Shown piece by piece: positions 24,974-33,230 of a stretch of DNA of 64,000 nucleotides. The stretch spans positions 3,348,001 through 3,412,000 of the forward strand of contig NZ_CP012673.1 in the NCBI RefSeq assembly GCF_002950945.1, given 5' to 3'. Under the pieces are notes generated by a model, which worked only from the letters and a program-made list of their open reading frames with translations, had not been told where the DNA came from and made no database searches. The position numbers and the translations under genes were made by a program. The DNA is from Sorangium cellulosum. GTDB lineage: Bacteria > Myxococcota_A > Polyangia > Polyangiales > Polyangiaceae. Every line of letters begins with the position of its first letter. Positions within the stretch are counted from its first letter, which is position 1.

Positions 24974-26839
24974 ATGAACGATCCCACGAATGCCGCGGAC
25001 GCGGTGCGCGCGATCTCCGGCGGCGTACATGGCGTCCAGATCACCAACGTCCGCGTGACCGCGCAGGGGGCCAGCGACTTCCTCGTGACCTTCGACATCG
25101 GCTGGGGCGACTCCTGGCGGTGCCCGGCGGGGGAGGCCCCCGGCAACTGGGACGCGGCGTGGGTGTTCTTCAAGCTCAGATACCAGCGGAGATCGCCGAG
25201 CGGGAAGGCCACGCGCGCCATCGGCAAGCACCTCGCCGCCCTCGATGCGTCGGCCGTGAGCGAGGCACTCCGCGACGCGGGCGTCCCCGGCGCGCCTGCA
25301 CCTACCAGCCGGGCCACCCTCAGGCGTGGCGAGGGGGGCACCTATCTCCTCGTGGAGCAGCCGCGCAACGAGGGGCCGGCGCGGCACTTCGAGCTCTCGG
25401 TCGAGGGCGGCCAGCTCGTGGTCGTGGACCTGAATGGCCGGTGGGAGCACGCCAGGGTGCAGCCCGCGTCGACGCCGAGCGGGAAGGACGTCGTGGTGCA
25501 GGGGACGCCGGAGAGCACGGGCGTGTTCGTCTACCGCAGCGCGACCAACACCACCGAGGGCGGGGCCATGTTGCCGGTCGTGTTTCGCGACGTCAGCGTC
25601 GTCTGCGCGCTGCCAGACGTACGGCTTGGCGACGTCCGCGGCGTCGAGCTCTGGCCCTTCGGCCTCGAGATGGTCTACGTGCCCGAGGGGCCCTTCCACC
25701 TCGGCGACCCCGAAGGCGCGCAGTCGCGCGTCGCGAACTGCTTTTACGACTCCATGCGCGTGAGCGGGCGCGACGCCACGTACTACGTCGACTCGGAGGG
25801 TCCGATCCAGGTGGGGCAGCCGACGGCGGCGCGCGCCAGGGCGACGAAGCTCCTCTGGTACGACAACGACGACATGGCAGGTGGCGTCGGCGATCAGAAG
25901 GGGCCCGTGCCAGCGCCGTTCCCGAAGGGGTACCGAGCCTTTTATTTGATGAAGCGGCAGATCACCCAGGGCCAGTACGCTGACTTCGTCAACACCCTCT
26001 GGAAACACACCCCTACGAGTTATGCGCAGATGCTCCGGCATCCCTACGGCGCGCAGGGTAGCTATCGCGGTACGCTCCAGGTCTCCGACTCTACCTTCTT
26101 CATCCGGGTGGCCACGCGCCCCGCACGCGCCTGCAACTTCCTGAGCTGGGCCGACGGGACGGCCTTTGCGGCGTGGGCGGCGCTGCGTCCGATGAGCGAG
26201 CTCGAGTACGAGAAGGCGTGTCGCGGGGCGGCCGCGCCGATCGCGCAGGAGTTCGCGTGGGGCAGCACGGAGCTCATCAACGGGCTGGCCATCGTCGGCG
26301 ATGAGGGCGGGCGTTATGCCATGATCGGCAACGCCAGCCTCGGTAACGGTACAAGCCCGCTCGTCGGCGGCGACGGCGGGCTCGGCCCGGTCGAGGACGA
26401 TGTTTTCGCGGCGGAAGCGCCCTTCAGCGGCGCCGCGTACTCCAGCGTGGCCTCGCTCCGGACCGCGTCGGCGCGGCCGCTCACCCGGCGATCCATCCTC
26501 GATCGCGTCAGCACGGGTCGCTCGTACTACGGTATCCCGGCGCTCACCGGCAACCTCTGGGAGCTGTGCGTGACCGTGGGCAACAAGGAAGGACGCTCCT
26601 TCACGGGGGATCACGGGGACGGGTCCGTCACCGCGTACGGGCAGGCCCCGACGCGCGACGTCGGCGGCTCGCTGAGCTGGCCGGGGCCCGCGTCGTGGGC
26701 CTTCGCCTGGCGTGGCGGCTCGTGGTTCACCTCCGTGGGCCGTGGCTACGTCGCGGCGCGGCCGTTCGGCTCGGGCGCGCCCGGGTACTTCTACCGCAGC
26801 TTCGACTCGGGCTTCCGCGCCGCGCGCACCGCGCCGTGA
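24974..26839 (+). CDS. FGE/SUMF1-domain protein next to PKS
   Basis: 621 residues, starting 77 bases after the PKS stop and so probably in the same transcript; AAGGTGAG lies just upstream of the ATG. Residues 1-225 form an N-terminal region I do not recognise, with no signal peptide. From about residue 230 (GLEMVYVPEGPFHLGD) to the end it is a formylglycine-generating-enzyme/SUMF1 fold: MKRQITQGQYADFVN, RPMSELEYEKACRG, GNLWELCVT, FAWRGGSW and a closing GFRAAR. The two cysteines that bind copper in true FGE, which lie shortly after the GGS motif, are absent here (GGSWFTSVGRGYV). It is therefore unlikely to be a sulfatase-activating enzyme. FGE-like proteins tailor peptides in some NRPS pathways (PvdO in pyoverdine is one), so a tailoring or binding role is a reasonable inference. 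Confidence 0.85.
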   Translation: MNDPTNAADAVRAISGGVHGVQITNVRVTAQGASDFLVTFDIGWGDSWRCPAGEAPGNWDAAWVFFKLRYQRRSPSGKATRAIGKHLAALDASAVSEALRDAGVPGAPAPTSRATLRRGEGGTYLLVEQPRNEGPARHFELSVEGGQLVVVDLNGRWEHARVQPASTPSGKDVVVQGTPESTGVFVYRSATNTTEGGAMLPVVFRDVSVVCALPDVRLGDVRGVELWPFGLEMVYVPEGPFHLGDPEGAQSRVANCFYDSMRVSGRDATYYVDSEGPIQVGQPTAARARATKLLWYDNDDMAGGVGDQKGPVPAPFPKGYRAFYLMKRQITQGQYADFVNTLWKHTPTSYAQMLRHPYGAQGSYRGTLQVSDSTFFIRVATRPARACNFLSWADGTAFAAWAALRPMSELEYEKACRGAAAPIAQEFAWGSTELINGLAIVGDEGGRYAMIGNASLGNGTSPLVGGDGGLGPVEDDVFAAEAPFSGAAYSSVASLRTASARPLTRRSILDRVSTGRSYYGIPALTGNLWELCVTVGNKEGRSFTGDHGDGSVTAYGQAPTRDVGGSLSWPGPASWAFAWRGGSWFTSVGRGYVAARPFGSGAPGYFYRSFDSGFRAARTAP

Positions 26840-27109
26840 TGCCGGAGCCCTGGACCGTATCCGCGCACGCCGCGCGGTCGCCGAGGCCGGGCCGCCTCCC
26901 CGCGCGACCCGGGGAGCCTCTCCGCCGAGGCGCTGCTCGCGACCACCGCCGCGCTGATCATCCCGGCCCGACCGGCGGCGCGCCCGGCGAGCGGGGCTCT
27001 CGGCCGCGCAAATGCCTGAAATCGTCGAAGCGGAGGTCCCCACGTGCGGGAAGCTGGGCCAGGCGCGGCGGCGTGCTTATGTAGGACAGCTTACTAATTC
27101 TTTACAGGC
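26840..27109. other. Intergenic stretch after the FGE-like gene
   Basis: Nothing here supports a gene. The first 180 bases are GC-rich and may be decayed coding sequence: a frame ending TGA near 27016 gives a short Ala-rich tail without a start. After about 27080 the base composition drops sharply (TTACTAATTCTTTACA), marking the promoter region of the kinase gene. Confidence 0.4.
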
Positions 27110-27146
27110 GGAGCGTTTGACACTCGCAGAACGCTCCCTGTAATAT
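27110..27146 (+). promoter_or_regulatory. Promoter with inverted repeat for the kinase gene
   Basis: TTGACA (27117-27122) is followed after 18 bases by TAATAT (27141-27146), a good sigma-70-like pair. A perfect 8-bp inverted repeat, GGAGCGTT/AACGCTCC (27110-27117 and 27130-27137, 12-base centre), overlaps the -35 and the spacer, where a repressor would act. The kinase ATG at 27155 lies 9 bases past the -10, so the transcript would be leaderless or nearly so. Confidence 0.6.
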
Positions 27147-27154
27147 TGGCGGCC

Positions 27155-29110
27155 ATGGCGATTTGTATTCTCGCCGGTAGGTACGCGCTTACGCGGCAGA
27201 TCGGCGAAGGCGGCATGGGTCAGGTCTGGGAGGCCGAAGACTCAAGCCTGAAGCGGCGCGTCGCGGTCAAGCTGATGACCGCGGACCAGATGAGCTCGAC
27301 CGCGGCCCGCCTCCGATTCGAGCGAGAGGCCACGGCCATCGCGCGGCTTCGTAACCAGCATGTCGTCCATATCTATGACTATGGCATCGATGAAGGCCGC
27401 CCTTTCATCGTGATGGAGCTCCTGGAGGGTGAGGACCTCCAGTCGCGGCTCAACCGGGTCGGGCGGCTCCCGCTCGCCGCGGCAGCGTCGGTCGTCGCGC
27501 AGGCGGCGCATGGCCTCGCCGCCGCGCATGCTGCGGGCATCGTGCACCGCGATCTGAAGCCGGCGAACGTGTTCATTGCGATTACCGAGACCGGTGAGAG
27601 CGTGAAGATCCTCGATTTCGGCGTCGTCGACATGCTCACGAGGACCGACCAGGACGAGCTCACCTGCCCTGGGGACATCGTGGGCACGCCGCTCTACATG
27701 AGCCCGGAGCAGATCCGTGGCTCCACGGCGGACCACCTGAGCGATCTATGGTCGCTGGGGATCATGGCCTACCGCGCGATCACGGGCGAGCTGCCGTTCA
27801 CTGGGAACTGGCTTGGCGAGCTGATCACCAACATCTGCACGAATCCGTCCCGTCCACCCTCGAGCGTCGTCTCCGAGCTGTCGCCCGAGATCGACCGCTT
27901 CTTCGAGCGAGCGCTCTCCAAGGATCCGAGCCAGCGCTTCCAGTCCGCTCGCGCGTTTGCTTCCGCGTACGCCTGCCTCGCCGAGCAGAACGGGAGACGC
28001 CCGGCGAAGATCCTGGTCGTTGACGATGAGCCCGATGTGTTCGCCCTCGTGGAGCAGATCTTTCGGCGCCAGATCAAGGATGGAACCTCCGAGTTTTTCT
28101 TTGCCGCTGACGGCGAGGAAGCTCTGGACGTGCTCCGCGCCGACCCGGACATCGACGCTGTTCTGACCGACATCAACATGCCCCGCATGGACGGGCTCAC
28201 GTTGCTCTCCCACATCGGTCAGGTGAACCCGTACGCGCGGGTGGTGGTCGTGTCCGCGTACGGAGACATGGAGAACATCCGCACCGCGATGAACCGAGGA
28301 GCGTTCGATTTCGTGACCAAGCCCATCGGCGTCGATGATCTCCGGCTCACGGTCCACAAGGCGGCGATGCAGGCCCATGAGGCGCGCAAGAACGCCCGGT
28401 CCAGCGAGGAGAACAGCGCCCTGAAGAGGTTCGTGAGCCCGCTTCTCGTCGAGCGTCTCCGCAGCCCCGAGGGCTCGGTCCCCTGCGCGATCCTGGAGGC
28501 CACGGTGGTCTTTTTCGAGCTCGCTGGCTTCCACGACGCGACGAAGGGAAAGACGCTGGAAGAGACGATACGGATGCTGAACGCCAACTTCGATGTCATC
28601 GTGCCTGAGCTCACGATGCGAGGTGGTGTGGTCGACAGGTTGATGAAGAGCACGGCGATGGTCATCTTCCGAGGCCCGAGTCACCTGGCGAGCGCGCTCG
28701 ACGCGTGCCTGGCTGTCCGCGCGCAGCTCGAGACGCTGGGCCTCCGCGCAGGAAAGGACTCGCCCTTCAGTCGTGCCTTGTCCATCGGTGTGGCGACGGG
28801 CGAGATCTTCCTCGCCGACGTCGGCTCCAGGTCGTGCGGCCGGCTGGATTATACCGCGGTGGGCAAGGCGGTGAACGTCGCCGCCCAGCTCGAGGTGATG
28901 GCCGCGCCGAACCAGATCCTCGTGGGTGGTGGTGCCGGCGCGGACGCCAGTGTGCGTTTCCACTGCATCCCGCAAGGGCAGCACACCCTCGCGGGAATCG
29001 ACGAACCCGTGCAGATCTTCGAGGTCCTCGGCCGCTTGCCGTCCACAGCGCAGGGGGTCACGTCCTACACGCACGCCGACGCCGCCACGGTTGCCATCGC
29101 GGCATCCTGA
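27155..29110 (+). CDS. Ser/Thr kinase - receiver - cyclase-like hybrid regulator
   Basis: 651 residues. An upstream in-frame TTG at 27146 is possible, but the -10 box overlaps it, so ATG 27155 is preferred. Residues about 8-270 are an active-looking PASTA-less Ser/Thr kinase: glycine loop GEGGMG, K39, HRDLKPAN (D133), DFG and SPEQ. Residues about 285-405 are a response-regulator receiver (VVDDEP, phospho-acceptor D339 in TDINMP, VSAYGD, TKP). Residues about 425-640 resemble a class III nucleotide cyclase (SIGVATGEIFLADVGS, DYTAVGKAVNVAAQLE). The metal-binding positions look degenerate, with FFELAGF in place of FxDIxxF and STAMVIF in place of GDxxxxxF, so it may only bind nucleotide or sense a signal. 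No membrane segment is seen, so it is cytoplasmic. Its place beside the PKS arm makes it a candidate regulator of that cluster, but this is inference. Confidence 0.93.
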   Translation: MAICILAGRYALTRQIGEGGMGQVWEAEDSSLKRRVAVKLMTADQMSSTAARLRFEREATAIARLRNQHVVHIYDYGIDEGRPFIVMELLEGEDLQSRLNRVGRLPLAAAASVVAQAAHGLAAAHAAGIVHRDLKPANVFIAITETGESVKILDFGVVDMLTRTDQDELTCPGDIVGTPLYMSPEQIRGSTADHLSDLWSLGIMAYRAITGELPFTGNWLGELITNICTNPSRPPSSVVSELSPEIDRFFERALSKDPSQRFQSARAFASAYACLAEQNGRRPAKILVVDDEPDVFALVEQIFRRQIKDGTSEFFFAADGEEALDVLRADPDIDAVLTDINMPRMDGLTLLSHIGQVNPYARVVVVSAYGDMENIRTAMNRGAFDFVTKPIGVDDLRLTVHKAAMQAHEARKNARSSEENSALKRFVSPLLVERLRSPEGSVPCAILEATVVFFELAGFHDATKGKTLEETIRMLNANFDVIVPELTMRGGVVDRLMKSTAMVIFRGPSHLASALDACLAVRAQLETLGLRAGKDSPFSRALSIGVATGEIFLADVGSRSCGRLDYTAVGKAVNVAAQLEVMAAPNQILVGGGAGADASVRFHCIPQGQHTLAGIDEPVQIFEVLGRLPSTAQGVTSYTHADAATVAIAAS

Positions 29111-29386
29111 CGGAGGCCCGCATCACGTTCACGCTTCGTGGGCCCCGATGCCGACAGCTGGCGGCCAGGTTTTGCCGGCTGAGGGCCGAGAGCCCCCGCG
29201 GGGGGAGCTGCGGGGCGAGCAAGGCTGGCGCGGCTGGCGCGGCTGGCTGGACGGAGGAGTTCCGGAGCAGGGGCCGAGCGCTGGGGCGCTTCCCGGGAAG
29301 CGCGAGGGCTCACCTCGGCCGAGGTGACCGTGGCCGCCCCGCCTCGGACAAACCGGGCATGTCTGCGGAAAGATTGAAGAAAGAGG

Positions 29387-29463
29387 TGGTCGGGGAGGCG
29401 GGATTTGAACCCGCGACGACGAGCACCCAAAGCTCGTGCACTACCGGACTGTGCGACTCCCCG
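29387..29463 (-). tRNA. tRNA-Pro (anticodon TGG)
   Basis: Full cloverleaf on the minus strand: acceptor CGGGGAG/CTCCCCG, D stem GCAC/GTGC, anticodon stem CGAGC/GCTCG with loop TTTGGGT (TGG), T stem GCGGG/CCCGC with loop TTCAAAT, discriminator A. The CCA end is encoded. It reads proline codons CCA and CCG. Confidence 0.97.
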
Positions 29464-29592
29464 AGCGAAGTGTACGCAGGCGGGACCATAGACGAGGTGC
29501 CCCGCCGGGGCAAGACGGGTCGCGAGAGCGGCCGCGCGGGCTGGGCCGGCAGACGGATGGGCAAGGTGCGGTGCAGGGCGGGGAGGAGCGCC

Positions 29593-29640
29593 GGAGGGCA
29601 AGGCGCGGCGGAGGGCAAGGCGCGGCGGAGGGCAAGGCGC
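29593..29640. repeat. 17-bp tandem repeat, 2.8 copies
   Basis: The unit GGAGGGCAAGGCGCGGC occurs twice exactly and once in part between tRNA-Pro and the VOC gene. No function is apparent; it is probably a replication-slippage product. Confidence 0.75.
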
Positions 29641-29717
29641 CGGAAGCGAGCCGCAGGGGCGCCCGTTTCCAGGTGCGACGCCGCGAAAAAAGCGCTGAGA
29701 TGCGGGCGAGGCGCTGC

Positions 29718-30134
29718 ATGAGCGAGCCGCTGTCGTCGATGTCGCCGCCGTCGGTCCATCACCTGGCCGTGGTCGTGCGCGATCTGGAGCGGGCCGAGGC
29801 GTTCTACGCGGGCGTCCTCGGGTTGCCGGTGGTGCGGCGCTGGGAGGACCAGGCCGGGGCGCCGCGATCGGTGTGGCTCGGGCTCGGGAGCGGGTGTTTT
29901 CTCGCCGTGGAGCGGGCAGCGGCCAGCGGGCCTACCCGCGCGGACGAGGCGCCGGGGTGGCACTGCGTCGCCCTGGGGATCGCCCCGGCCGAGCGGGAGG
30001 CGTGGCGCCGCCGGCTCGCCGCCGCCGGCGTGCGCATCGAGCGGGAGAGCCCCTACTCGATGTACGCGCGCGATCCGGAAGGGAACCTGGTGGCGCTCAG
30101 CCACTACCCGCACGCGGAGGAGCACGCAGGCTGA
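29718..30134 (+). CDS. VOC (glyoxalase/bleomycin-resistance) family protein
   Basis: 138 residues, starting at MSEPLSSMSPPSVHHLAVVVRD. It has the vicinal-oxygen-chelate fold signature: an N-terminal beta strand with the metal His in HHLAVVVRDLERAEAFYAGVLGLPV and a C-terminal YARDPEGNLVALSHY in the position of the usual DPxGNxxEL. It is one VOC module and would act as a dimer. Such proteins are small lyases, dioxygenases or drug-binding proteins, and the substrate cannot be told. It stands alone between repeats, with no operon partner. Confidence 0.85.
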   Translation: MSEPLSSMSPPSVHHLAVVVRDLERAEAFYAGVLGLPVVRRWEDQAGAPRSVWLGLGSGCFLAVERAAASGPTRADEAPGWHCVALGIAPAEREAWRRRLAAAGVRIERESPYSMYARDPEGNLVALSHYPHAEEHAG

Positions 30135-30175
30135 GGGCGCACGCGGGCTGAGGGCGCGCCGCCGGGGCGCGGGGA

Positions 30176-30230
30176 GCGCTCGGAGGGAGGCGCTCGGAGG
30201 GAGGCGCTCGGAAGGAGGCGCTCGAAGGAG
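30176..30230. repeat. 13-14-bp tandem repeat, 4 copies
   Basis: Four head-to-tail units of GCGCTCGGAGGGAG, the third with one substitution and the last one base shorter, lie in the gap after the VOC gene. No hairpin is formed and no function is seen. Confidence 0.7.
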
Positions 30231-30386
30231 GCGAGGGATGCGGGCCGCCGGCGTGAGCCGCGCCCGGATGTGCAGTGCACGTGGCGCTCCGTGGTGCGAA
30301 GATGGAAAGCCGCGCCGCGGCCGGCGCGCGGGAAGCGGGTCAGGGCGATGCGCATTCCAGGGAACGGTCGAGCCGGAGGTGTCTAG

Positions 30387-31457
30387 ATGCCGAGTTCAAC
30401 GTCGGATTCCATGTCGCCTGAGGCTCCGGTGCCGCTCGCCCTTCCCTTCGGGGCGATGGGCCTCGTGGGCGGCTGCCTCGCGGCCGACCAGCTCGCGGTC
30501 CCGGAGCCAGCGCTCCGGTTGCTGCTCACGAGCATCACGCCCGTCGTCGCGGCGCTGCTGGGCAGCTACCTGACAGGGCGGATCGGAGGCGTCGCCGCAG
30601 GCGCGAGGGCGGGGGACGCGGGCAGGGGCGCGGGCGCAGGTGCGAGCGCGGGGTGGGCGGGAGGCACGGCCCTGGTGGAAGGGCCGGGGCAGTGGACGCA
30701 GCGGGGGCCGATCGTGGCGGGCCTGCTCGCGCTGGGGGCGATCGGGGTGGCCGGCGTCGCGAACGGCATGGCCATCGGGGTGATGTTCGGGCCGCCTGGG
30801 CTCGTGGTCGGCGCGGCGTTCGGCGCCGTGTACTCGCTGCCGTTCATGCCGGCGCTCGCGGTGGTGCTGCTCGCAGCGAGCCGCGTCGGCAGGGCGCGCG
30901 CAGGGTCGATCGTGGCGGCGTCGGATCGACGCGCGGTGTGGGGCGCGACGGCTGGGGTGATCGCGGTGGCGGTGCTGGCGGCGCGGGCGTGGATCGGGGC
31001 GCACGTGGCGGCGGACCTGGGACATGTCGTGGCCGGCGTCGGGCTCGCGGTGGTGGGGGCGCTCGTCGTGGCCGATGCGGTCGCGATGGCGCGCGTGATG
31101 AAGCTGCCGCGGGGGCGGATGGAGGTGGGGGAGAGCGGAGACGGCGGCGAGGCGGGGGAAGCAGGAGAGGTGGGGGAAGGCGGGGCGAGGCGGGCGGAGC
31201 GCGCTGCGCGTGCTGATGGGCAGGGCGCGAGCGGGGGGGCGGGGACCCCGGAGAGGGTCGACCTCGGCCTCGGGGACGAGGTGCACGTCGAGGTGGTGCG
31301 GCCGACCCACGTGTACCGGGGCGTGCGGCAGGTCGCACGGGTGGTGCGGGGGAACCGAGAGCGCGCCGTGGCGGCGCTGAGAGGAGCGCTGGTACGAGGG
31401 GGGATCGCGCTTTCGGCGGGGGCGGCGCTCTGGGCCTGGGGAGCGCCGTGGCAGTGA
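30387..31457 (+). CDS. Multi-pass membrane protein, unknown function
   Basis: 356 residues. Hydrophobic segments are visible at about 18-35, 42-62, 110-130, 132-165, 185-200, 205-235 and near the C-terminus (about 335-352), separated by Gly/Ala-rich linkers. A Glu/Gly-rich soluble stretch lies at about 245-290 (GESGDGGEAGEAGEVGEGG). I do not recognise the family. The long Ala/Gly runs are typical of myxobacterial proteins. It appears monocistronic. Confidence 0.7.
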   Translation: MPSSTSDSMSPEAPVPLALPFGAMGLVGGCLAADQLAVPEPALRLLLTSITPVVAALLGSYLTGRIGGVAAGARAGDAGRGAGAGASAGWAGGTALVEGPGQWTQRGPIVAGLLALGAIGVAGVANGMAIGVMFGPPGLVVGAAFGAVYSLPFMPALAVVLLAASRVGRARAGSIVAASDRRAVWGATAGVIAVAVLAARAWIGAHVAADLGHVVAGVGLAVVGALVVADAVAMARVMKLPRGRMEVGESGDGGEAGEAGEVGEGGARRAERAARADGQGASGGAGTPERVDLGLGDEVHVEVVRPTHVYRGVRQVARVVRGNRERAVAALRGALVRGGIALSAGAALWAWGAPWQ

Positions 31458-31724
31458 GGGAATGCGGGTAGGAGAGGCACCGCCGCCGGCCGAGCACGAG
31501 CAGGAAGCGCTACGCCCACCGCACCGCGTCGGCGCCGAGCCCTGCGACGTGCGCGATGCGACCTCATCCACGCGGGCGATCTCGCTGCGGCGGCGCTCGC
31601 GCTCGCCTCATGCTGGGCCCCGGACGAACCCGCCGAGGCCTGCCGCGCCTGCCGTCGGCTCTGCCGCTGGCATCGACCTGACTGTGAGGACGACTGCGTC
31701 CTCGAGCGGGTCAGCCCGGGATGC

Positions 31725-32120
31725 CTAGCCGCGCCCGGCGTGGGTCCGCGCGTGCTCAACGGCCTCGCGCCGGACACGCGACACGTCCTTTGCTGCCCCC
31801 TGAGGGGTGGTGCCGGCGTACCGCACGACGCGCCGGAACTCGTCACAGGTGACGCACTGGTACTCCAGCGTGTGGAACGGGTCGGTCGCACTCGGACGAA
31901 CGTAGCGTGCGGTGACTGGCCGGCCCTCTTCAGGCCAAGGCGCGGCGAGCACGGAGACGCGGCGCAGCAAGCTCGCGTCCTCCTTGAAGCCCTTCTCGAG
32001 ACGCGCTGCGTGCTCCTGGAGCTCGTCGGGGGGCGGGGGCTCGGTGAACTCGGGCGAGACGATCGCCGCGATGAAGGCCACGAGACACCCCAACCCGTCC
32101 GCCTTCGAGCGCCGCCCCAT
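31725..32120 (-). CDS. Small hypothetical protein
   Basis: 131 residues. A short hydrophobic stretch near the N-terminus (LGCLVAFIAAIVS) is followed by a charged middle and a CVTCDEF motif that could be half of a zinc site. Composition is balanced rather than the Arg/Ser/Pro-rich pattern of antisense frames, which supports real coding. The family is not recognised. It lies in the probable mobile remnant left of tRNA-Arg and shares the orientation of the toxin-antitoxin genes. Confidence 0.5.
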   Translation of the reverse strand: MGRRSKADGLGCLVAFIAAIVSPEFTEPPPPDELQEHAARLEKGFKEDASLLRRVSVLAAPWPEEGRPVTARYVRPSATDPFHTLEYQCVTCDEFRRVVRYAGTTPQGAAKDVSRVRREAVEHARTHAGRG

Positions 32121-32246
32121 CGTGGCAGGATATCCGCGTCGTCAGCCCGGCAGTCTAGCTACGTTGTGAGCGCCTGCCTGCTACCCCGGAACGCCGACCT
32201 CGCTGTCCTCTTGGCGAAGGACCTCGCGACCAGCGACAGCCCAGCG

Positions 32247-32489
32247 CTACACCCGGTACACCCACCAGATCCGCAGCACGCGCTCCCTGACGTCTCGCGT
32301 CAACCGTACGCGGTACGATCCGATGCGCAGGCGCGCCATCACCGTAGGGTCACTCGGCATAACGTAGAGCGCCCCCTCGCCAGTATCGGCGAGGCGATAG
32401 ACGGCGGCGGCAACGCGCTCGGCGTCACGCCACGGGATGCGCTGAAACGAGTCGATAGCGGTCGGCGTCCAGTCGACTGTCCACTTCAT
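32247..32489 (-). CDS. RelE/ParE-like type II toxin
   Basis: 80 residues, typical of the RelE/ParE superfamily: WTPTAIDSFQRIPWRDAERVAAAVYRLADTGEG, then RLRIGSYRVRL and a closing VLRIWWVYRV. These correspond to the first helix pair and the central beta strands. RelE members cleave mRNA on the ribosome and ParE members poison gyrase; which applies here cannot be told. Its ATG overlaps the stop of the antitoxin-like gene (ATGA at 32486-32489), the standard coupled layout. Confidence 0.75.
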   Translation of the reverse strand: MKWTVDWTPTAIDSFQRIPWRDAERVAAAVYRLADTGEGALYVMPSDPTVMARLRIGSYRVRLTRDVRERVLRIWWVYRV

Positions 32490-32707
32490 CGAGGTCGACG
32501 CGCGTGGAGCATCGCGACGACTTCTTCATGCGGGATCCATGGACCGTTGGCGCCATCTGCCATGGCCGCGCGCTCCTCCTCGGTCTCCGGCTCGTCATCG
32601 AGCGGTGCGAGGCGAAACGCGCGCATCACGGGATCCTCCTCGGCGTCGTTGTCGTGGCCGGGGTCGACGGCCATGGCGGGGGCGGCGCTGTCTCGTCGGG
32701 GGCTCAT
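32486..32707 (-). CDS. Antitoxin-like protein upstream of RelE/ParE toxin
   Basis: 73 residues from MSPRRDSAAPAM. It is acidic in the middle (DNDAEEDP, DDEPETEEER) and ends with IPHEEVVAMLHARRPR, a C-terminal helix of the kind that wraps a RelE-type toxin; WIPHEEV(V/M) endings are common in such antitoxins. Size, order and the ATGA overlap with the toxin support the call. The DNA-binding half is not obvious. Confidence 0.65.
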   Translation of the reverse strand: MSPRRDSAAPAMAVDPGHDNDAEEDPVMRAFRLAPLDDEPETEEERAAMADGANGPWIPHEEVVAMLHARRPR

Positions 32708-32789
32708 GGAAGGGAGGGTACTACGGCCCCCTCGTCGGATCGACGGCGTCCGGCATGGAAAATGCGGGGCGCAGAAGGGAAGGCGCGGC

Positions 32790-32981
32790 TCAACCGAGCC
32801 TCTCCCGCTCCCACCGCTCCTGATCGGCGATCGATTCGTCGGCGGCTCGCACGCCCTCGACAAACAGCTCCGCGTGCGCCGGGTTGTCCAGGTTGAGGCC
32901 GAGGCGGAGCCGCAGGGCGCGGTCGCGCGGCGGGACCGAGCGGAGGAGCTCGGCGGCGGCGCGGCGGCGGGCCATGAACAC
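32790..32981 (-). CDS. Small hypothetical protein
   Basis: 63 residues with a helical, charged composition (RLGLNLDNPAHAELFVEGVRAADESIADQERWERERLG). It is unlike the Arg/Ser/Pro-rich antisense frames around it, so it is probably real. It shares the strand of the toxin-antitoxin pair, about 80 bases upstream of the antitoxin. The family is not recognised. Confidence 0.45.
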   Translation of the reverse strand: MFMARRRAAAELLRSVPPRDRALRLRLGLNLDNPAHAELFVEGVRAADESIADQERWERERLG

Positions 32982-33230
32982 GAGGCTACCACGCCGAGCG
33001 GATCTCAGGCGTTCGGCGCCGGGTTATCGCATCCTACCGAAACCTCGCGACCACCGCGTCGAGGTCGATCCAGCACATCACCTGCCGCTGCGCGTCCCAG
33101 GCCCTGCCCGGCTCAATGTTGCGGGCGATGTCGAGCAATGCGCCTCGGCTCCTCGCCCACGGTGGGCGCGACGCTCCAGACGTGCTCCTTCGCCTCGATG
33201 AGCTGGTAGCCCTCGGCATCCCGCTGCTCG

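Noticed and set aside
31458..31724. Plus-strand peptide with paired cysteines (CRACRRLCRWHRPDCEDDC)
   Set aside because: No start codon in the right frame and the upstream part is out of frame; perhaps a remnant, but not enough to call.
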